A DNA stretch of 64,000 nt from Candidatus Pelagisphaera phototrophica (GTDB taxonomy: Bacteria; Verrucomicrobiota; Verrucomicrobiia; Opitutales; Opitutaceae): NCBI RefSeq assembly GCF_014529625.1, contig NZ_CP076039.1:1054001-1118000 (forward strand), written 5' to 3'. The notes beneath the pieces were generated by a model, which was not told the origin of the DNA, did not search any database, and worked only from the letters and a program-made list of their open reading frames with translations. The first letter of the stretch is position 1, and each line of letters starts with the position of its first letter. Positions 43,744 through 53,762 of this stretch are shown one piece after another. A program made the translations under genes and the position numbers.

Positions 43744-44940
43744 ATGAAAAAACGCACTCTAATAGTCTCTCTGTCGACCTTCCTCATGGTTAGTTCGATC
43801 CAAGTGAATGCAGCTGAAGTTCCTGACGGTGTGTGGGTTAGAGACGGCTACGAGTTGACGGTTGTTGAGGACACGATCAAGAAACCGCGTTTCATGGCAC
43901 TGGATAAGGATGGCGTTTTGTATGTCAGCGTGATCGCAGAGGGAAAGATACTCGCGTGCCGGGACAAGGATGGCGACGGGAGTTATGAGTCTGTAACGCC
44001 TTTCATTGAGGGCAAGGATCCCAAAAGCAGGCTTCAAGGGGTTCAGTTTCGCAATGGCTGGCTATATTTTGCCCAGCTGAACGCGATTTCCCGGGCCAAG
44101 GATACCAACGGGGATGGCAAGGCAGACAAGGTTCAGGAGATTCTGGGGGCTGGCGATCTCCCTACCGGCAAAGCAACCGGGCATCGATGGCGGGCTCTTT
44201 TGATACACAAAGGGCGGATCTACACGCACGTGGGCGACCAGGGCAATGCTACCGATGAACCAATCGACGCTTCGGAGCGGAAAAAAATCTGGTCCTTCGC
44301 CGTGGATGGGTCGGACAAGAAGCTTTTTGCCTCGGGGATTCGTAATACCGAGAAGCTAGTGGTCCGTCCGGGAACCGACGAGATCTGGGGAGTGGATCAC
44401 GACGTCGACATGATGGGTTGGGAAATGGAAGGAAAACGCGAAAGGAATTCGGAGGAAGGCCAGCCAATAACCGACCACAATCCGCCGGCCGAGTTGAACC
44501 ATTACGAGGAAGGCAAGTTTTACGGTCACCCATGGATCGTAGGGAAAATGATGCCGAATCTAATGTTCATCGACCACCCCGATTTGATGAAGTACGCCCG
44601 CATGACGACCATCCCCGAATGGACTATGGCGGCTCACTGCTCGGCCAACTCGTTGACCTTCTACAGGGGTAATAAGATTCCCAAAGGACATGGGGATGCA
44701 TTTGTCGTCCAAAAGGGAGGCTGGAACGCCACCCAGAAGGTGGGCTATTGCCTATCGCGCATTCTATTCGAAGACGGTCACCCTTACGGAGAGCAAAAGA
44801 TGGTCAACTTCCTCAAGGATGGCGAAGAAGTCCTAGGGCGCCCAACCGACTGCATTCAGGCTCCTGACGGCACCATCCTCCTTAGCGACGATACCGGCAA
44901 TAGGATCTACCGCTTGCGGTACGTAGGAAAGAAAAACTAG
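43744..44940 (+). CDS. Secreted sorbosone-dehydrogenase-like/PQQ-type propeller protein
   Basis: About 398 residues from the ATG at 43744. The signal peptide is TLIVSLSTFLMVSSIQVNA. The start (DGYELTVVEDTIKKPRFM, LDKDGVLYVSV) and CRDKDGDGSYESVTPF mark the sorbosone-dehydrogenase/TIGR02604-type beta-propeller. Later GHRWRALLIHKGRIYTHVGD, SGIRNTEKLVVRPGTDEIW, VDHDVDMMGW and CIQAPDGTILLSDDTGNRIY are standard. Probably a periplasmic quinoprotein sugar dehydrogenase. It is the intact counterpart of the family whose fragment lies at 26881. Confidence 0.82.
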   Translation: MKKRTLIVSLSTFLMVSSIQVNAAEVPDGVWVRDGYELTVVEDTIKKPRFMALDKDGVLYVSVIAEGKILACRDKDGDGSYESVTPFIEGKDPKSRLQGVQFRNGWLYFAQLNAISRAKDTNGDGKADKVQEILGAGDLPTGKATGHRWRALLIHKGRIYTHVGDQGNATDEPIDASERKKIWSFAVDGSDKKLFASGIRNTEKLVVRPGTDEIWGVDHDVDMMGWEMEGKRERNSEEGQPITDHNPPAELNHYEEGKFYGHPWIVGKMMPNLMFIDHPDLMKYARMTTIPEWTMAAHCSANSLTFYRGNKIPKGHGDAFVVQKGGWNATQKVGYCLSRILFEDGHPYGEQKMVNFLKDGEEVLGRPTDCIQAPDGTILLSDDTGNRIYRLRYVGKKN

Positions 44941-45186
44941 TTTTCGGCATGGGTCGGAGGCTGAGACGGTGGTTTCTGTGAGTCGTTTCGGTGGGGCAGT
45001 TGGCCTGTAAATTGATTGAAGGACAGGTCGCTGACATGTCGATTTGGGAGGGGTTGTCACCTTGACGAGACGGTCTACAGTTTGATTTCTCGATTGGCAG
45101 AGATGACTTTCTCGCACACTTTAGTCGAAAGCTGAAGTGCGCTTCCAAAAAGGACAAATTCTGATTGGAGGGCCAGGTCAAAGGAA

Positions 45187-46617
45187 ATGTTTCAATTGAA
45201 GTTTAAGAGTATCCGATTAGTGATGACGGTTCCGGTATTGGTTCGGGTTGCGGCTCTCGCTTTTATATTCCAAGCAGATATAACAGCTTTCGCTCAAGAG
45301 ACGCTTGCCTTCCCCTCAGCCGAAGGATTTGGAGCTTATGCGAAAGGAGGACGTGGGGGCGATGTGTATACGGTTACGAATGTCGAGGACTCGGGGCCGG
45401 GGTCGCTGCGTGAGGGAATCCGCTCGGCAAACGGACCGCGTACAATCGTGTTTGGCGTGTCGGGTTTGATTCGTCTCAAGTCGAAGTTGATCGTGGATAG
45501 CGACTACCTTACGATTGCCGGGCAAACGGCCCCAGGGGACGGTATTTGCCTGCGGGACTATTCTTTTGAAATCCGAGCGAGTCATGTGATTGTACGCTAC
45601 ATTCGTTCTCGCTTGGGGGATGAGGCGGGACAGGTTTCAGATTCTGTATCTATAAACTCAGGACAAAACATTATTGTGGACCATTGCTCGGCAAGCTGGT
45701 CGGTGGACGAAGCATTGTCCTGCCAGAGCGGCGAGGTCGATTTGCTGACGGTTCAATGGTGTATGATTTCGGAGAGCCTCCGCGATTCGATTCATGATAA
45801 AGGGCCTCATGGTTATGGAGGAATCATTGGAAGTCTTCGTCAGAGCTTTCATCACAACCTGTTTGCTCATCACAGTTCTCGAAATCCGAAAATAACAGGA
45901 CGGAGGCACTGCAAGGTCGATTTCAGAAACAACGTAATTTATAATTGGGGTTATAATAGTTGTTATGATGCGACGGCGTCGCACGTGAACTGGGTCAATA
46001 ATTATTACAAGGCGGGACCTGCGACGGAACCTAGAGTCAGCGGACGGATATTTCAGTTGAGCGACCAGGATATTGAACCCGGAGGACCGAATCGCCCGGA
46101 AGATTCCCAAGCCTACGAAACTTCATTTTTTGCGAAAGGAAATTTTGTATATGGGCATGAGAAGGTGACCGAGGATAATTGGGATGGGGGGATCGTTTTT
46201 ATGGACGGCGCGACTGAGGCGGCAAATCGAGCGGCGGTCGCGTTCGAATTTCCTGCTATAATCGAGCAAACTGCTGGGGAAGCGCTCCCATTGGTTCTAG
46301 CAGGGGCAGGGGCTTCTTTAGCCCGGGATCGAATCGATTTGCGGATCGTTCACGAGGTCTCAACCGGAGAAGCTCGATTAGGAGAAAACGGACTGATAAA
46401 CACTCACACAGATGTTGGGAGCTGGCCTCTTTATCGATCGAAAGAGGCTCCAAAGGATACGGATGATGACGGTATGCCCGATGCTTGGGAAACGGCACAA
46501 GGCCTGGATTTAAATCGTGCCTCGGATCGGAATGGGTTCGATCTATCATCAGACTACACCAACCTCGAAGTTTATTTAAATGGGATTGTGGATAACAGGA
46601 AAAACGTTGCCCAGTAG
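45187..46617 (+). CDS. Pectate-lyase-like polysaccharide lyase (PL1-like)
   Basis: A 476-residue secreted protein. The N-terminal hydrophobic segment VRVAALAFIFQADITAFA is followed by FPSAEGFGAYAKGGRGGDVY and TVTNVEDSGPGSLREGI, the characteristic start of PL1-type right-handed beta-helix lyases. Parallel-helix rungs include IVDHCSASWSVDEALS, VQWCMISESL, HHNLFAHHSSRNPKI and VDFRNNVIYNWG. The C-terminal DTDDDGMPDAWE is a thrombospondin-3-like calcium segment. Probably cleaves pectin-like uronic-acid polymers. A purine-rich AAAGGAA precedes the ATG. Monocistronic. Confidence 0.85.
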   Translation: MFQLKFKSIRLVMTVPVLVRVAALAFIFQADITAFAQETLAFPSAEGFGAYAKGGRGGDVYTVTNVEDSGPGSLREGIRSANGPRTIVFGVSGLIRLKSKLIVDSDYLTIAGQTAPGDGICLRDYSFEIRASHVIVRYIRSRLGDEAGQVSDSVSINSGQNIIVDHCSASWSVDEALSCQSGEVDLLTVQWCMISESLRDSIHDKGPHGYGGIIGSLRQSFHHNLFAHHSSRNPKITGRRHCKVDFRNNVIYNWGYNSCYDATASHVNWVNNYYKAGPATEPRVSGRIFQLSDQDIEPGGPNRPEDSQAYETSFFAKGNFVYGHEKVTEDNWDGGIVFMDGATEAANRAAVAFEFPAIIEQTAGEALPLVLAGAGASLARDRIDLRIVHEVSTGEARLGENGLINTHTDVGSWPLYRSKEAPKDTDDDGMPDAWETAQGLDLNRASDRNGFDLSSDYTNLEVYLNGIVDNRKNVAQ

Positions 46618-46886
46618 ATATTGGAATGGGCGAGACACTCGCGATCTATGTATCACGGGCTTTTTTTGATTAAGCTAATGATCGTCTAATCCTACCAAAA
46701 TAGCTTCGGTGGAATTCGGTTTCTCATATGCTCATTGGTTCAGGGATCCCGTTTCTATCCAAAGCACTAACTCATGTCCCCTTTAGCTATTCGAAAGCAA
46801 TCGTGCTGAACCGTCAAGACACACAAAAAATTCTGATTACGATACTAGACGCCGATTGAGGTTTAATATATATTGCTTACGCTTTG

Positions 46887-49800
46887 ATGAAATCTCGAAC
46901 CTTGATAGCCCTTCTCTGCGGCATCCTAGCAACCGTTTCACTGAAGTCTTCGGGCGACACATTGTCGTTCAATGAAGATATTCGTCCGATTCTCTCGGAC
47001 CGCTGCTTCAAGTGTCATGGTCCAGACGCCGACAACCAGAAATCGGAGTTTCGATTAGACACGCGGGAGCATGCCATTGCGGATTTGGGGGACGACTTTT
47101 TTGGAATCGTTCCGGGTGATATCGAGGCGAGCGACTTGCACTGGCGGATTTGGGATGAAGAAGACGAGGACCGAATGCCACCGCCAGGCTCGAACTTGTC
47201 TCTAAACGAAGCGGAGAAGAAACTCCTCGATCGTTGGATTGCGGAAGGGGCAACATATGACACTCATTGGTCCTTCAAGCCGTTGCCGAATAGCGTGGAG
47301 GTTCCGAACTCGAAATCCAATTGGGCTCGCAACGAGATTGACCGCTTTATTGAGCATGGCTTTGCGGAAGCGTCGGTGGTTCCAGCAGAGGAAATCTCGC
47401 GCGAGAAATGGATGCGTCGAGTGAGTTTTGATCTTAAGGGCCTACCTCCCTCGATTGAAGACATCGAAGGGTTTTTGGCAGACGATTCAGAAAACGCTTA
47501 CGAAACCGTGGTGGATCGGCTGCTCTCATCCGTTGCCTACGCCGAACGTATGACCAGTGAATGGCTGGATGTGGCACGGTATTCAGATTCCAATGGCTAC
47601 CAGCGCGATCACGAAAGACGGGTTTGGCCTTGGCGTGATTGGGTGATAGATGCCTTTCGCCAAAACATGTCCTATGACCAGTTTGTAACGACTCAATTGG
47701 CGGGAGACCTTTTCCCCAACGCCACTCAGGATGACATTCTCGCGACGGCTTTTAACCGATTGCATGGCCATCTCATGGAAGGCGGTATCATCCCGGAGGA
47801 GTATCGTGTCGAGTATGTGGCAGATCGGACGCATACGTTTGGTTCTGCGTTTCTTGGATTGACGATGGAATGTGCCCGGTGCCACGACCACAAATACGAT
47901 CCGCTGCCCACAAAAGACTACTATTCACTCAGCTCGTTTTTTGCCAACATTGAAGAATACGGTCTCATCGCCTTTTTCTCAGACGCGGTCCCGACACCTG
48001 CACTGTCCCTATCGAGCGAAAAGGCAAACAAAGGCTTAGCAGAGGCCGAGGAAAAGATGGATACGCTTTCCGGGAAATTGGCGTCGGTTAACACAACCTC
48101 CGAGGCTAAGGCAGCGTTTGAGAAGTGGCTGGAAACGCAGCCCAAACTCGACTGGCCAGGACGTGTGGCATGGATCTCCTTTGATGAACGAGATGGTGAG
48201 AGCATTGCGAACGCCTCCGCTCCTGATGTACCTGCTAAGACAACAAAGCTCAACGTCCTTGTTCCTGGCGTAACCGGTAAGGCAATACAATTCACTGGTG
48301 ACGATAAGATGGAGGTCTTCGATGTGGGCCACTTCCCGCGCGAGCATCCCTTTTCGGCTTCGGTATGGGTCCGTCCGAATCAGCACGCCCCTCGTGAAAG
48401 CCTTTTCAGCCGAGGAGGAGGAGCCGACGATGCGGCGAGCATGGGATACGAGTTCATGCTGATGAACGGTAGACCGACCGCGTCGCTGATTCATTTTTGG
48501 CCCGGCAACGCCATGCGTGTACAAGCGAAGCAAGCCGTGCCAGTCGGCGAATGGTCTCATCTGGTAGTGACCTATGATGGTTCCAGCAAGGCGTCGGGAG
48601 TGAAGGTTTTTCTGAATGGGGAACCGATGAAATTAGAGGTGATCAAGGATCATCTTACGAAAACAATTACGGATTGGCATACTCCAAACGGGGGACTGGT
48701 TCGTGAGCATCTAGTTTTGGGCGAGCGCTATCGGGATCGCGGTTTCGTGAAAGGGCAAATGGATGAATTCCAGATGTTCAACCGGGAAATCTCCGGACTC
48801 GAAGCGCGGCTGCTTCACAAGATGACTCCAATGTCTCCACTTTTTGAAACGGTGGCAGATGCGGCAGTGGGGAGTGGAAACGAGGAACTTTACGATCACT
48901 TTCTGGCCACCGCTTATCTTCCTTCCATGCGGTTGAGATCAGAGTTACAGTCAGCCCGGTACGACTGGAATAGTACGATGGACGGACTGACTGAGATCAG
49001 CGTGATGCGGGAAATGAAAGAACCACGACCGGCTTACGTACTGACCCGAGGTGCCTACGACTCCCGAGGGGAAGAGGTTAATGCGAATACCCCGTCAGCG
49101 CTCCCTCCCTTCCTAGACGACCAGCCACGCAATCGTCTGGGCCTGGCTCGCTGGCTAACGGACTCCGACCACCCATTGACGGCCCGCGTGGCGGTAAACC
49201 GATATTGGCAGATGATCTTTGGGGCAGGACTGGTACGAACTCCAGAGGACTTTGGCCTGCAGGGAAGTAACCCGACTCACCCAGAGTTGCTCGATTGGTT
49301 GGCCCGAGACTTCGTCGACAACGGTTGGGATTTGCATCACTTCATGCGGGGGATCGTGCTTTCTGCGACTTATCGCCAAAGCACCTTCGGTGACGCGGCG
49401 AGCGTTACCAAGGATCCCGAAAACCTCACTCTCTGTCGCAGCAACCCAAATCGTTTGGAGGCGGAAATGATTCGCGACAACGCTCTCGCGGTGAGCGGAT
49501 TGCTGGTTGACAAAGTTGGCGGTCCCCCGGTTAAGCCATATGAGGTAGCGGTATCGTTTAAGCCGATGGAGCCAGATACCGATGAGGGCTTGTATCGAAG
49601 AAGCTTGTACACACTATGGAAACGAAACTCACCCGCGCCAATGATGGTCACTTTCGATGCTCCTAAGCGCGATGTATGCAGTCTGGAGCGCGAGCCGACA
49701 TTTTCGCCCCTTCAGCCATTGGTGATTTTGAATGGGCCCCAGTTCGTAGAAGCGGCTCGTGTCCTGGGAGATAAGCTACTGGCTAAGCACAGGGGCGATC

Positions 49801-50051
49801 GAGCGGCGGTCATCGAAGAAGCGTATTATCTTCTCACCAGCCGGCAACCGGAGTCCCAGGAAGTGGCGATTCTCTCGAACCTCTACACCGCCCAGAGCAA
49901 AGAATTTGACGCTAACCCAGCCGATGCCAATGCGCTCTTAGAGGTCGGGAATTCACCTGTTTCGCTTTACGAAAACCCGAGAGAACATGCGGCGGCCGCA
50001 GTCGTTATAAATGCGATTATGAACACCAATGAATCTCTGATAAAACGATGA
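46887..50051 (+). CDS. PSCyt1-DUF1549-LamG-DUF1553 surface protein
   Basis: About 1054 residues. After a signal peptide, DIRPILSDRCFKCHGPDADN is the planctomycete-type cytochrome module with one CxxCH haem site. DUF1549 follows (DRFIEHGF, RVSFDLKGLPPSIEDIEGFL, YSDSNGYQRDHER, CARCHDHKYDPLPTKDYY). In the middle is a concanavalin-like LamG domain (PFSASVWVRPNQ to DEFQMFNREI). DUF1553 ends it (VNRYWQMIFGAGLVRTPEDF, STFGDAA, LCRSNPNRLEAEMIRDNAL). The family is nearly restricted to PVC bacteria; function unknown. It overlaps the DUF1501 gene by ATGA. Confidence 0.92.
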   Translation: MKSRTLIALLCGILATVSLKSSGDTLSFNEDIRPILSDRCFKCHGPDADNQKSEFRLDTREHAIADLGDDFFGIVPGDIEASDLHWRIWDEEDEDRMPPPGSNLSLNEAEKKLLDRWIAEGATYDTHWSFKPLPNSVEVPNSKSNWARNEIDRFIEHGFAEASVVPAEEISREKWMRRVSFDLKGLPPSIEDIEGFLADDSENAYETVVDRLLSSVAYAERMTSEWLDVARYSDSNGYQRDHERRVWPWRDWVIDAFRQNMSYDQFVTTQLAGDLFPNATQDDILATAFNRLHGHLMEGGIIPEEYRVEYVADRTHTFGSAFLGLTMECARCHDHKYDPLPTKDYYSLSSFFANIEEYGLIAFFSDAVPTPALSLSSEKANKGLAEAEEKMDTLSGKLASVNTTSEAKAAFEKWLETQPKLDWPGRVAWISFDERDGESIANASAPDVPAKTTKLNVLVPGVTGKAIQFTGDDKMEVFDVGHFPREHPFSASVWVRPNQHAPRESLFSRGGGADDAASMGYEFMLMNGRPTASLIHFWPGNAMRVQAKQAVPVGEWSHLVVTYDGSSKASGVKVFLNGEPMKLEVIKDHLTKTITDWHTPNGGLVREHLVLGERYRDRGFVKGQMDEFQMFNREISGLEARLLHKMTPMSPLFETVADAAVGSGNEELYDHFLATAYLPSMRLRSELQSARYDWNSTMDGLTEISVMREMKEPRPAYVLTRGAYDSRGEEVNANTPSALPPFLDDQPRNRLGLARWLTDSDHPLTARVAVNRYWQMIFGAGLVRTPEDFGLQGSNPTHPELLDWLARDFVDNGWDLHHFMRGIVLSATYRQSTFGDAASVTKDPENLTLCRSNPNRLEAEMIRDNALAVSGLLVDKVGGPPVKPYEVAVSFKPMEPDTDEGLYRRSLYTLWKRNSPAPMMVTFDAPKRDVCSLEREPTFSPLQPLVILNGPQFVEAARVLGDKLLAKHRGDRAAVIEEAYYLLTSRQPESQEVAILSNLYTAQSKEFDANPADANALLEVGNSPVSLYENPREHAAAAVVINAIMNTNESLIKR

Positions 50052-51496
50052 AAAATCCACTCTGTACCGGTTTTGAAAATCCGCTCGGCATGACGAGGCG
50101 CTCGTTCCTAAATCAAATGGGAATGGGCTTGGGAGGACTCGCCTTGGGTAGCATGATGAATCCTCTGCAAGGACGTATCAATGAGGGCCCGGCCTTGGCG
50201 GGCACTCACTTCCCGGCTAAAGCGAAACGGGTCATTTACCTTTTTCAATCGGGCGGACCTTCCCAGATGGATTTGTTCGACTACAAGCCGCGACTCAATG
50301 AGGAGCATGGTCAGGAGTTGCCCGATTCCGTTCGCCGGGGTCAACGTCTGACTGGCATGTCCACAAGCCAGGCTAGTTTCCCATTAGCGGGCTCTCCATT
50401 CGAGTTCAAACAACATGGGAACAGTGGGGCTTGGTTTAGCGAGACGCTGCCCCATATGGCGTCCATCGCGGACAAATTGTGCTTTGTTAAGTCGATGTAT
50501 ACAGAGGCGATCAACCACGGTCCTGCGGTGACTATGATGATGTCTGGTTCGCAGATACCGGGGCGCCCTACAGCGGGTTCTTGGTTGTCTTATGGCTTGG
50601 GGAGTGAGAATAAGGATCTCCCTTCGTATGTGGTTCTCACACCTAAAGTGGCGAAAGGACAGCCACTTACCTCCCGGTATTGGGGGAGTGGATTTCTTCC
50701 GAGTCGCCATGACGGCGTCCGATTTCGGCCAGATAAAGATGCCGTATTGTATCTAAACAATCCTGACGGTATCAGCCGTTCCAGTCGCAGTAAGACCATT
50801 GATCACTTGAAGGAGTTGCACGAGTACCAAGTGAGTCAGCAGAGTGATCCGGTTTTAGAAGGCCAGATTGAGCAGTACGAAATGGCGTTTCGCATGCAGG
50901 CTTCGGTGCCTGAGGTGTCCGATATTAGCGGCGAGTCCAAAGCAACGCTGGATCTCTATGGCGAAGGCGTAACCGAGCCGGGTACCTACGCGGCCAATTG
51001 CCTTATGGCTCGAAGACTCGCGGAACGCGGGGTGCCGTTTGTCCAGGTTTTCCATACGGGATGGGACGCCCACGGAAATTGTCCCGGCAATGTGAGAGAC
51101 AACTCTAAAAAGACCGACCAAGCTTCGGTGGCATTGGTCAAGGACTTGGAATCTCGCGGTCTTCTGGAAGACACGCTCGTTATTTGGGGAGGCGAATTTG
51201 GACGCACCAACTATTGCCAAGGCAAGATGACTAAAACGAATTTTGGTAGGGATCATCACCCTCGTTGCTTTACTACGTGGATGGCCGGCGGGGGTGTGAA
51301 CGCAGGCTACGGCCATGGCGTTACGGATGAATATGGATACAACCTAGAGCAGGACGGGGTGCATGTGCATGACTTTCACGCCACTTTGATGCATCTTCTC
51401 GGCATCGACCATAAGCGACTGACCTATAAATATCAAGGTAGGTACTTCCGACTGACCGATGTGCATGGGCACGTGGTCAAAGAGCTTATAGCTTAG
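50048..51496 (+). CDS. DUF1501 Tat-exported protein
   Basis: A 482-residue protein. The Tat signal MTRRSFLNQMGMGLGGLALG starts at residue 14. The DUF1501 signature is AKRVIYLFQSGGPSQMDLFD, with SWLSYGLGSENKDLPSYVVL, TGWDAHGNC, VIWGGEFGRTNY and GRDHHPRCFTTWMAGGGVNA, which resemble alkaline-phosphatase/sulfatase-fold metal sites. DUF1501 proteins always pair with DUF1553 partners, here coupled by an ATGA overlap. The pair's role is unproven; involvement in surface polysaccharide breakdown is commonly suggested. Confidence 0.92.
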   Translation: MKNPLCTGFENPLGMTRRSFLNQMGMGLGGLALGSMMNPLQGRINEGPALAGTHFPAKAKRVIYLFQSGGPSQMDLFDYKPRLNEEHGQELPDSVRRGQRLTGMSTSQASFPLAGSPFEFKQHGNSGAWFSETLPHMASIADKLCFVKSMYTEAINHGPAVTMMMSGSQIPGRPTAGSWLSYGLGSENKDLPSYVVLTPKVAKGQPLTSRYWGSGFLPSRHDGVRFRPDKDAVLYLNNPDGISRSSRSKTIDHLKELHEYQVSQQSDPVLEGQIEQYEMAFRMQASVPEVSDISGESKATLDLYGEGVTEPGTYAANCLMARRLAERGVPFVQVFHTGWDAHGNCPGNVRDNSKKTDQASVALVKDLESRGLLEDTLVIWGGEFGRTNYCQGKMTKTNFGRDHHPRCFTTWMAGGGVNAGYGHGVTDEYGYNLEQDGVHVHDFHATLMHLLGIDHKRLTYKYQGRYFRLTDVHGHVVKELIA

Positions 51497-51737
51497 GGTG
51501 GGAGCATTTTAGTTCAGGTCATACAAAGGATACTCGAGAACGGCGCCAACATGATGAGAAAGCTTTGGCCTGAGCAAGAGACGCGTCCAGCCCTGACCCA
51601 ATCGTGTGATGGAGCAGAGTTGTCTCCGTTTTGAAAAGCCGAGATCCTGTCTCTAAAATACGCCTTTGCTCAGAATCCCTGACGAGACTACCTATACGAT
51701 TTACGAGACGCAAATTCTTGATCTATGCACGATTCAC

Positions 51738-53762
51738 CTACGTTTTTATCGGCTGGATATTTGCCCGGGTATCAGCTTCGCGGTTCTGATATAGTATGAT
51801 GGAAAGCAGAATGACTGCGCCACAGACGTGATAGTAAATCGGCAAAGGGGTCCACATCAGCAAACTCGCACTGAGAAGCAGCAATGCTGCGATCAATGAA
51901 TTGATACGGGTTTCAAGATGCCACTCCAGCAAACCAGCTAAAGCGTAGAGTCCCATGCTCGCCCAGAGGAAAACTTCAAAACGTTCGGGCCAGGAGCCTG
52001 AAACCAATGGTGAATAGGCAAACAAGACCGGAACGAGGTACAGGCCCTTGGCGATTTTCCAACTTGTGAGTCCGGTGGGGATCGGGCGCGTACCGGCAAT
52101 TCCTGCGGCTGCGAAGGAGGCTAGGCAAACGGGTGGGGTCACGTTACTGTCCTGGGATAGCCAGAAAATTATCAAGTGCGCACTGAGCAGCATGCCAGTC
52201 AGCAATTCCGGCTCTAGCAATTCCTCCCGTAAAAGCTGCTTCATTTCCAGGGGCATCCCCTTGAGTGCCAGCACCGGATCGCCCCCGAACAGGCTCAGCG
52301 TGGCGGCTACATTGCTGGGCAGATTGCCAGCCTGCAGCACGGTTAGGAGTTGGGACTGGCTGATGAGGTCGAAAATCAAGGGAGCACATAAGGTGGCCAG
52401 TACGATATAGGAGGCAGTCACAGGTAGTCCCATCCCCAGGACGAGAGAGGCCAGTGCCACTAGGACCAGAGTTATCAGCAGGCTGCCTTGGGCCCATTCC
52501 ACAATCATTAATGAAAAGGCGTTACCGACCCCTGTGGTGGTAACGACGTTGACCACAATACCTACGGCCACGAGCAATAAGGCGGTGGCTACCATGTTCT
52601 GTACGCCATCCACAGTGGCATCGAATATATCCCTTAGGCGCATAGGCTTTGTGGATAGCCACGAGGCCGCGATCACACTGATTATAGCGAAGGCAGCTGA
52701 ACTGGTGGGGGTGCGACCGGCCACTAGGAATCCCCCGAGCGTTGCCAGTGGAATGATGAAATGCCAGCCCTCTTTTAATATGGCGGAGAATTTTTCTGCA
52801 TCCTCGGCGGTTGTCGGTTTCAGCCCAAGACGTTTGGCCTGAATGCGGACAAAGAAGGACACGGTCAAAAAGTATAGCAAGGCGGGCAGAGCCGAGGCTG
52901 CGATGACAGTGAGATAGGGTATCTGGGTGTAGCTTGCCAGCACGAACGCCCCTGCGCCCATCACCGGTGGCATCAGAGCTCCGCCGGTTGATGCAGCGGC
53001 CTCCACACCAGCAGCAAATCGACTGGAGAATCCGGACTTCTTCATCATGGGAATGGTGATGACGCCAATGGAGACTGTGTTGGCCACCGCAGAACCGGTA
53101 ACTGAACCCATCAGCCCGGAGCCGATCACTGACATCTGCCCAGCCCCGCCAGCAATGCGTCCGGTTAGGCAACGGGCTAGACGGACCATGAAATCGCCGG
53201 CTCCCGAACGCAGTAGAAAAGCTCCGAAAATAATAAACATGAATACAAAGGTCGCAGAGATATTGGCGATCATCCCAAACATGCCTTCACTGGTGAAAAA
53301 GGAGCGATAGAGTACCGTCTCGAGACTAAGTCCCGGAAATGAAAATATTCCTGAAATATATCGGCCCAGGAACAGAATATAGGACAGGCTGATCAGGATC
53401 AGTATGGGCATGAACCAGCCTGAGGTGCGGCGCGTGAATTCAATGGCCAGCCCGAGTCCCAGAATGGAAAACACATAGTCGCTGAGAATGTATTCAGTTT
53501 CTCTAGCATAAAGGGCGTTCTCAAATAGAACCAGGTAGGCAGACGTGATCGCTGCAGTGATCGCTAGCGCAATATTAACCCAATACCGCGTGGTAAATTG
53601 CCGCACTCCTCTAGACTCATTTACAGTCAGGGCACAGATAGCGCTGAACCCCCCAAAGTGTATCGCGGACAGCCACAGTTCGGAAATACTCGCAAATACG
53701 TTGGAATAGATATGAAACAGGGCGAAGATGAAAGCGGCCCATCTGAGGTATGGTGATTTCAT
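51738..53762 (-). CDS. TRAP transporter fused DctQM permease
   Basis: A 674-residue integral membrane protein with about 17-19 hydrophobic segments. The N-terminal four-helix part is DctQ-like. The following DctM-like part contains FFTSEGMFGMIANISATFVF, GAGQMSVIGSGLMGSVTGSA, MPPVMGAGAFVLASYTQIPY, GVGNAFSLMIVEWAQG and VLGMGLPVTASYIVLATLCA, the hallmarks of fused TAXI-type TRAP permeases. Such systems use ion gradients to import organic acids, typically dicarboxylates or amino acids. It overlaps the binding-protein gene by four bases (53759-53762). Confidence 0.92.
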   Translation of the reverse strand: MKSPYLRWAAFIFALFHIYSNVFASISELWLSAIHFGGFSAICALTVNESRGVRQFTTRYWVNIALAITAAITSAYLVLFENALYARETEYILSDYVFSILGLGLAIEFTRRTSGWFMPILILISLSYILFLGRYISGIFSFPGLSLETVLYRSFFTSEGMFGMIANISATFVFMFIIFGAFLLRSGAGDFMVRLARCLTGRIAGGAGQMSVIGSGLMGSVTGSAVANTVSIGVITIPMMKKSGFSSRFAAGVEAAASTGGALMPPVMGAGAFVLASYTQIPYLTVIAASALPALLYFLTVSFFVRIQAKRLGLKPTTAEDAEKFSAILKEGWHFIIPLATLGGFLVAGRTPTSSAAFAIISVIAASWLSTKPMRLRDIFDATVDGVQNMVATALLLVAVGIVVNVVTTTGVGNAFSLMIVEWAQGSLLITLVLVALASLVLGMGLPVTASYIVLATLCAPLIFDLISQSQLLTVLQAGNLPSNVAATLSLFGGDPVLALKGMPLEMKQLLREELLEPELLTGMLLSAHLIIFWLSQDSNVTPPVCLASFAAAGIAGTRPIPTGLTSWKIAKGLYLVPVLFAYSPLVSGSWPERFEVFLWASMGLYALAGLLEWHLETRINSLIAALLLLSASLLMWTPLPIYYHVCGAVILLSIILYQNREADTRANIQPIKT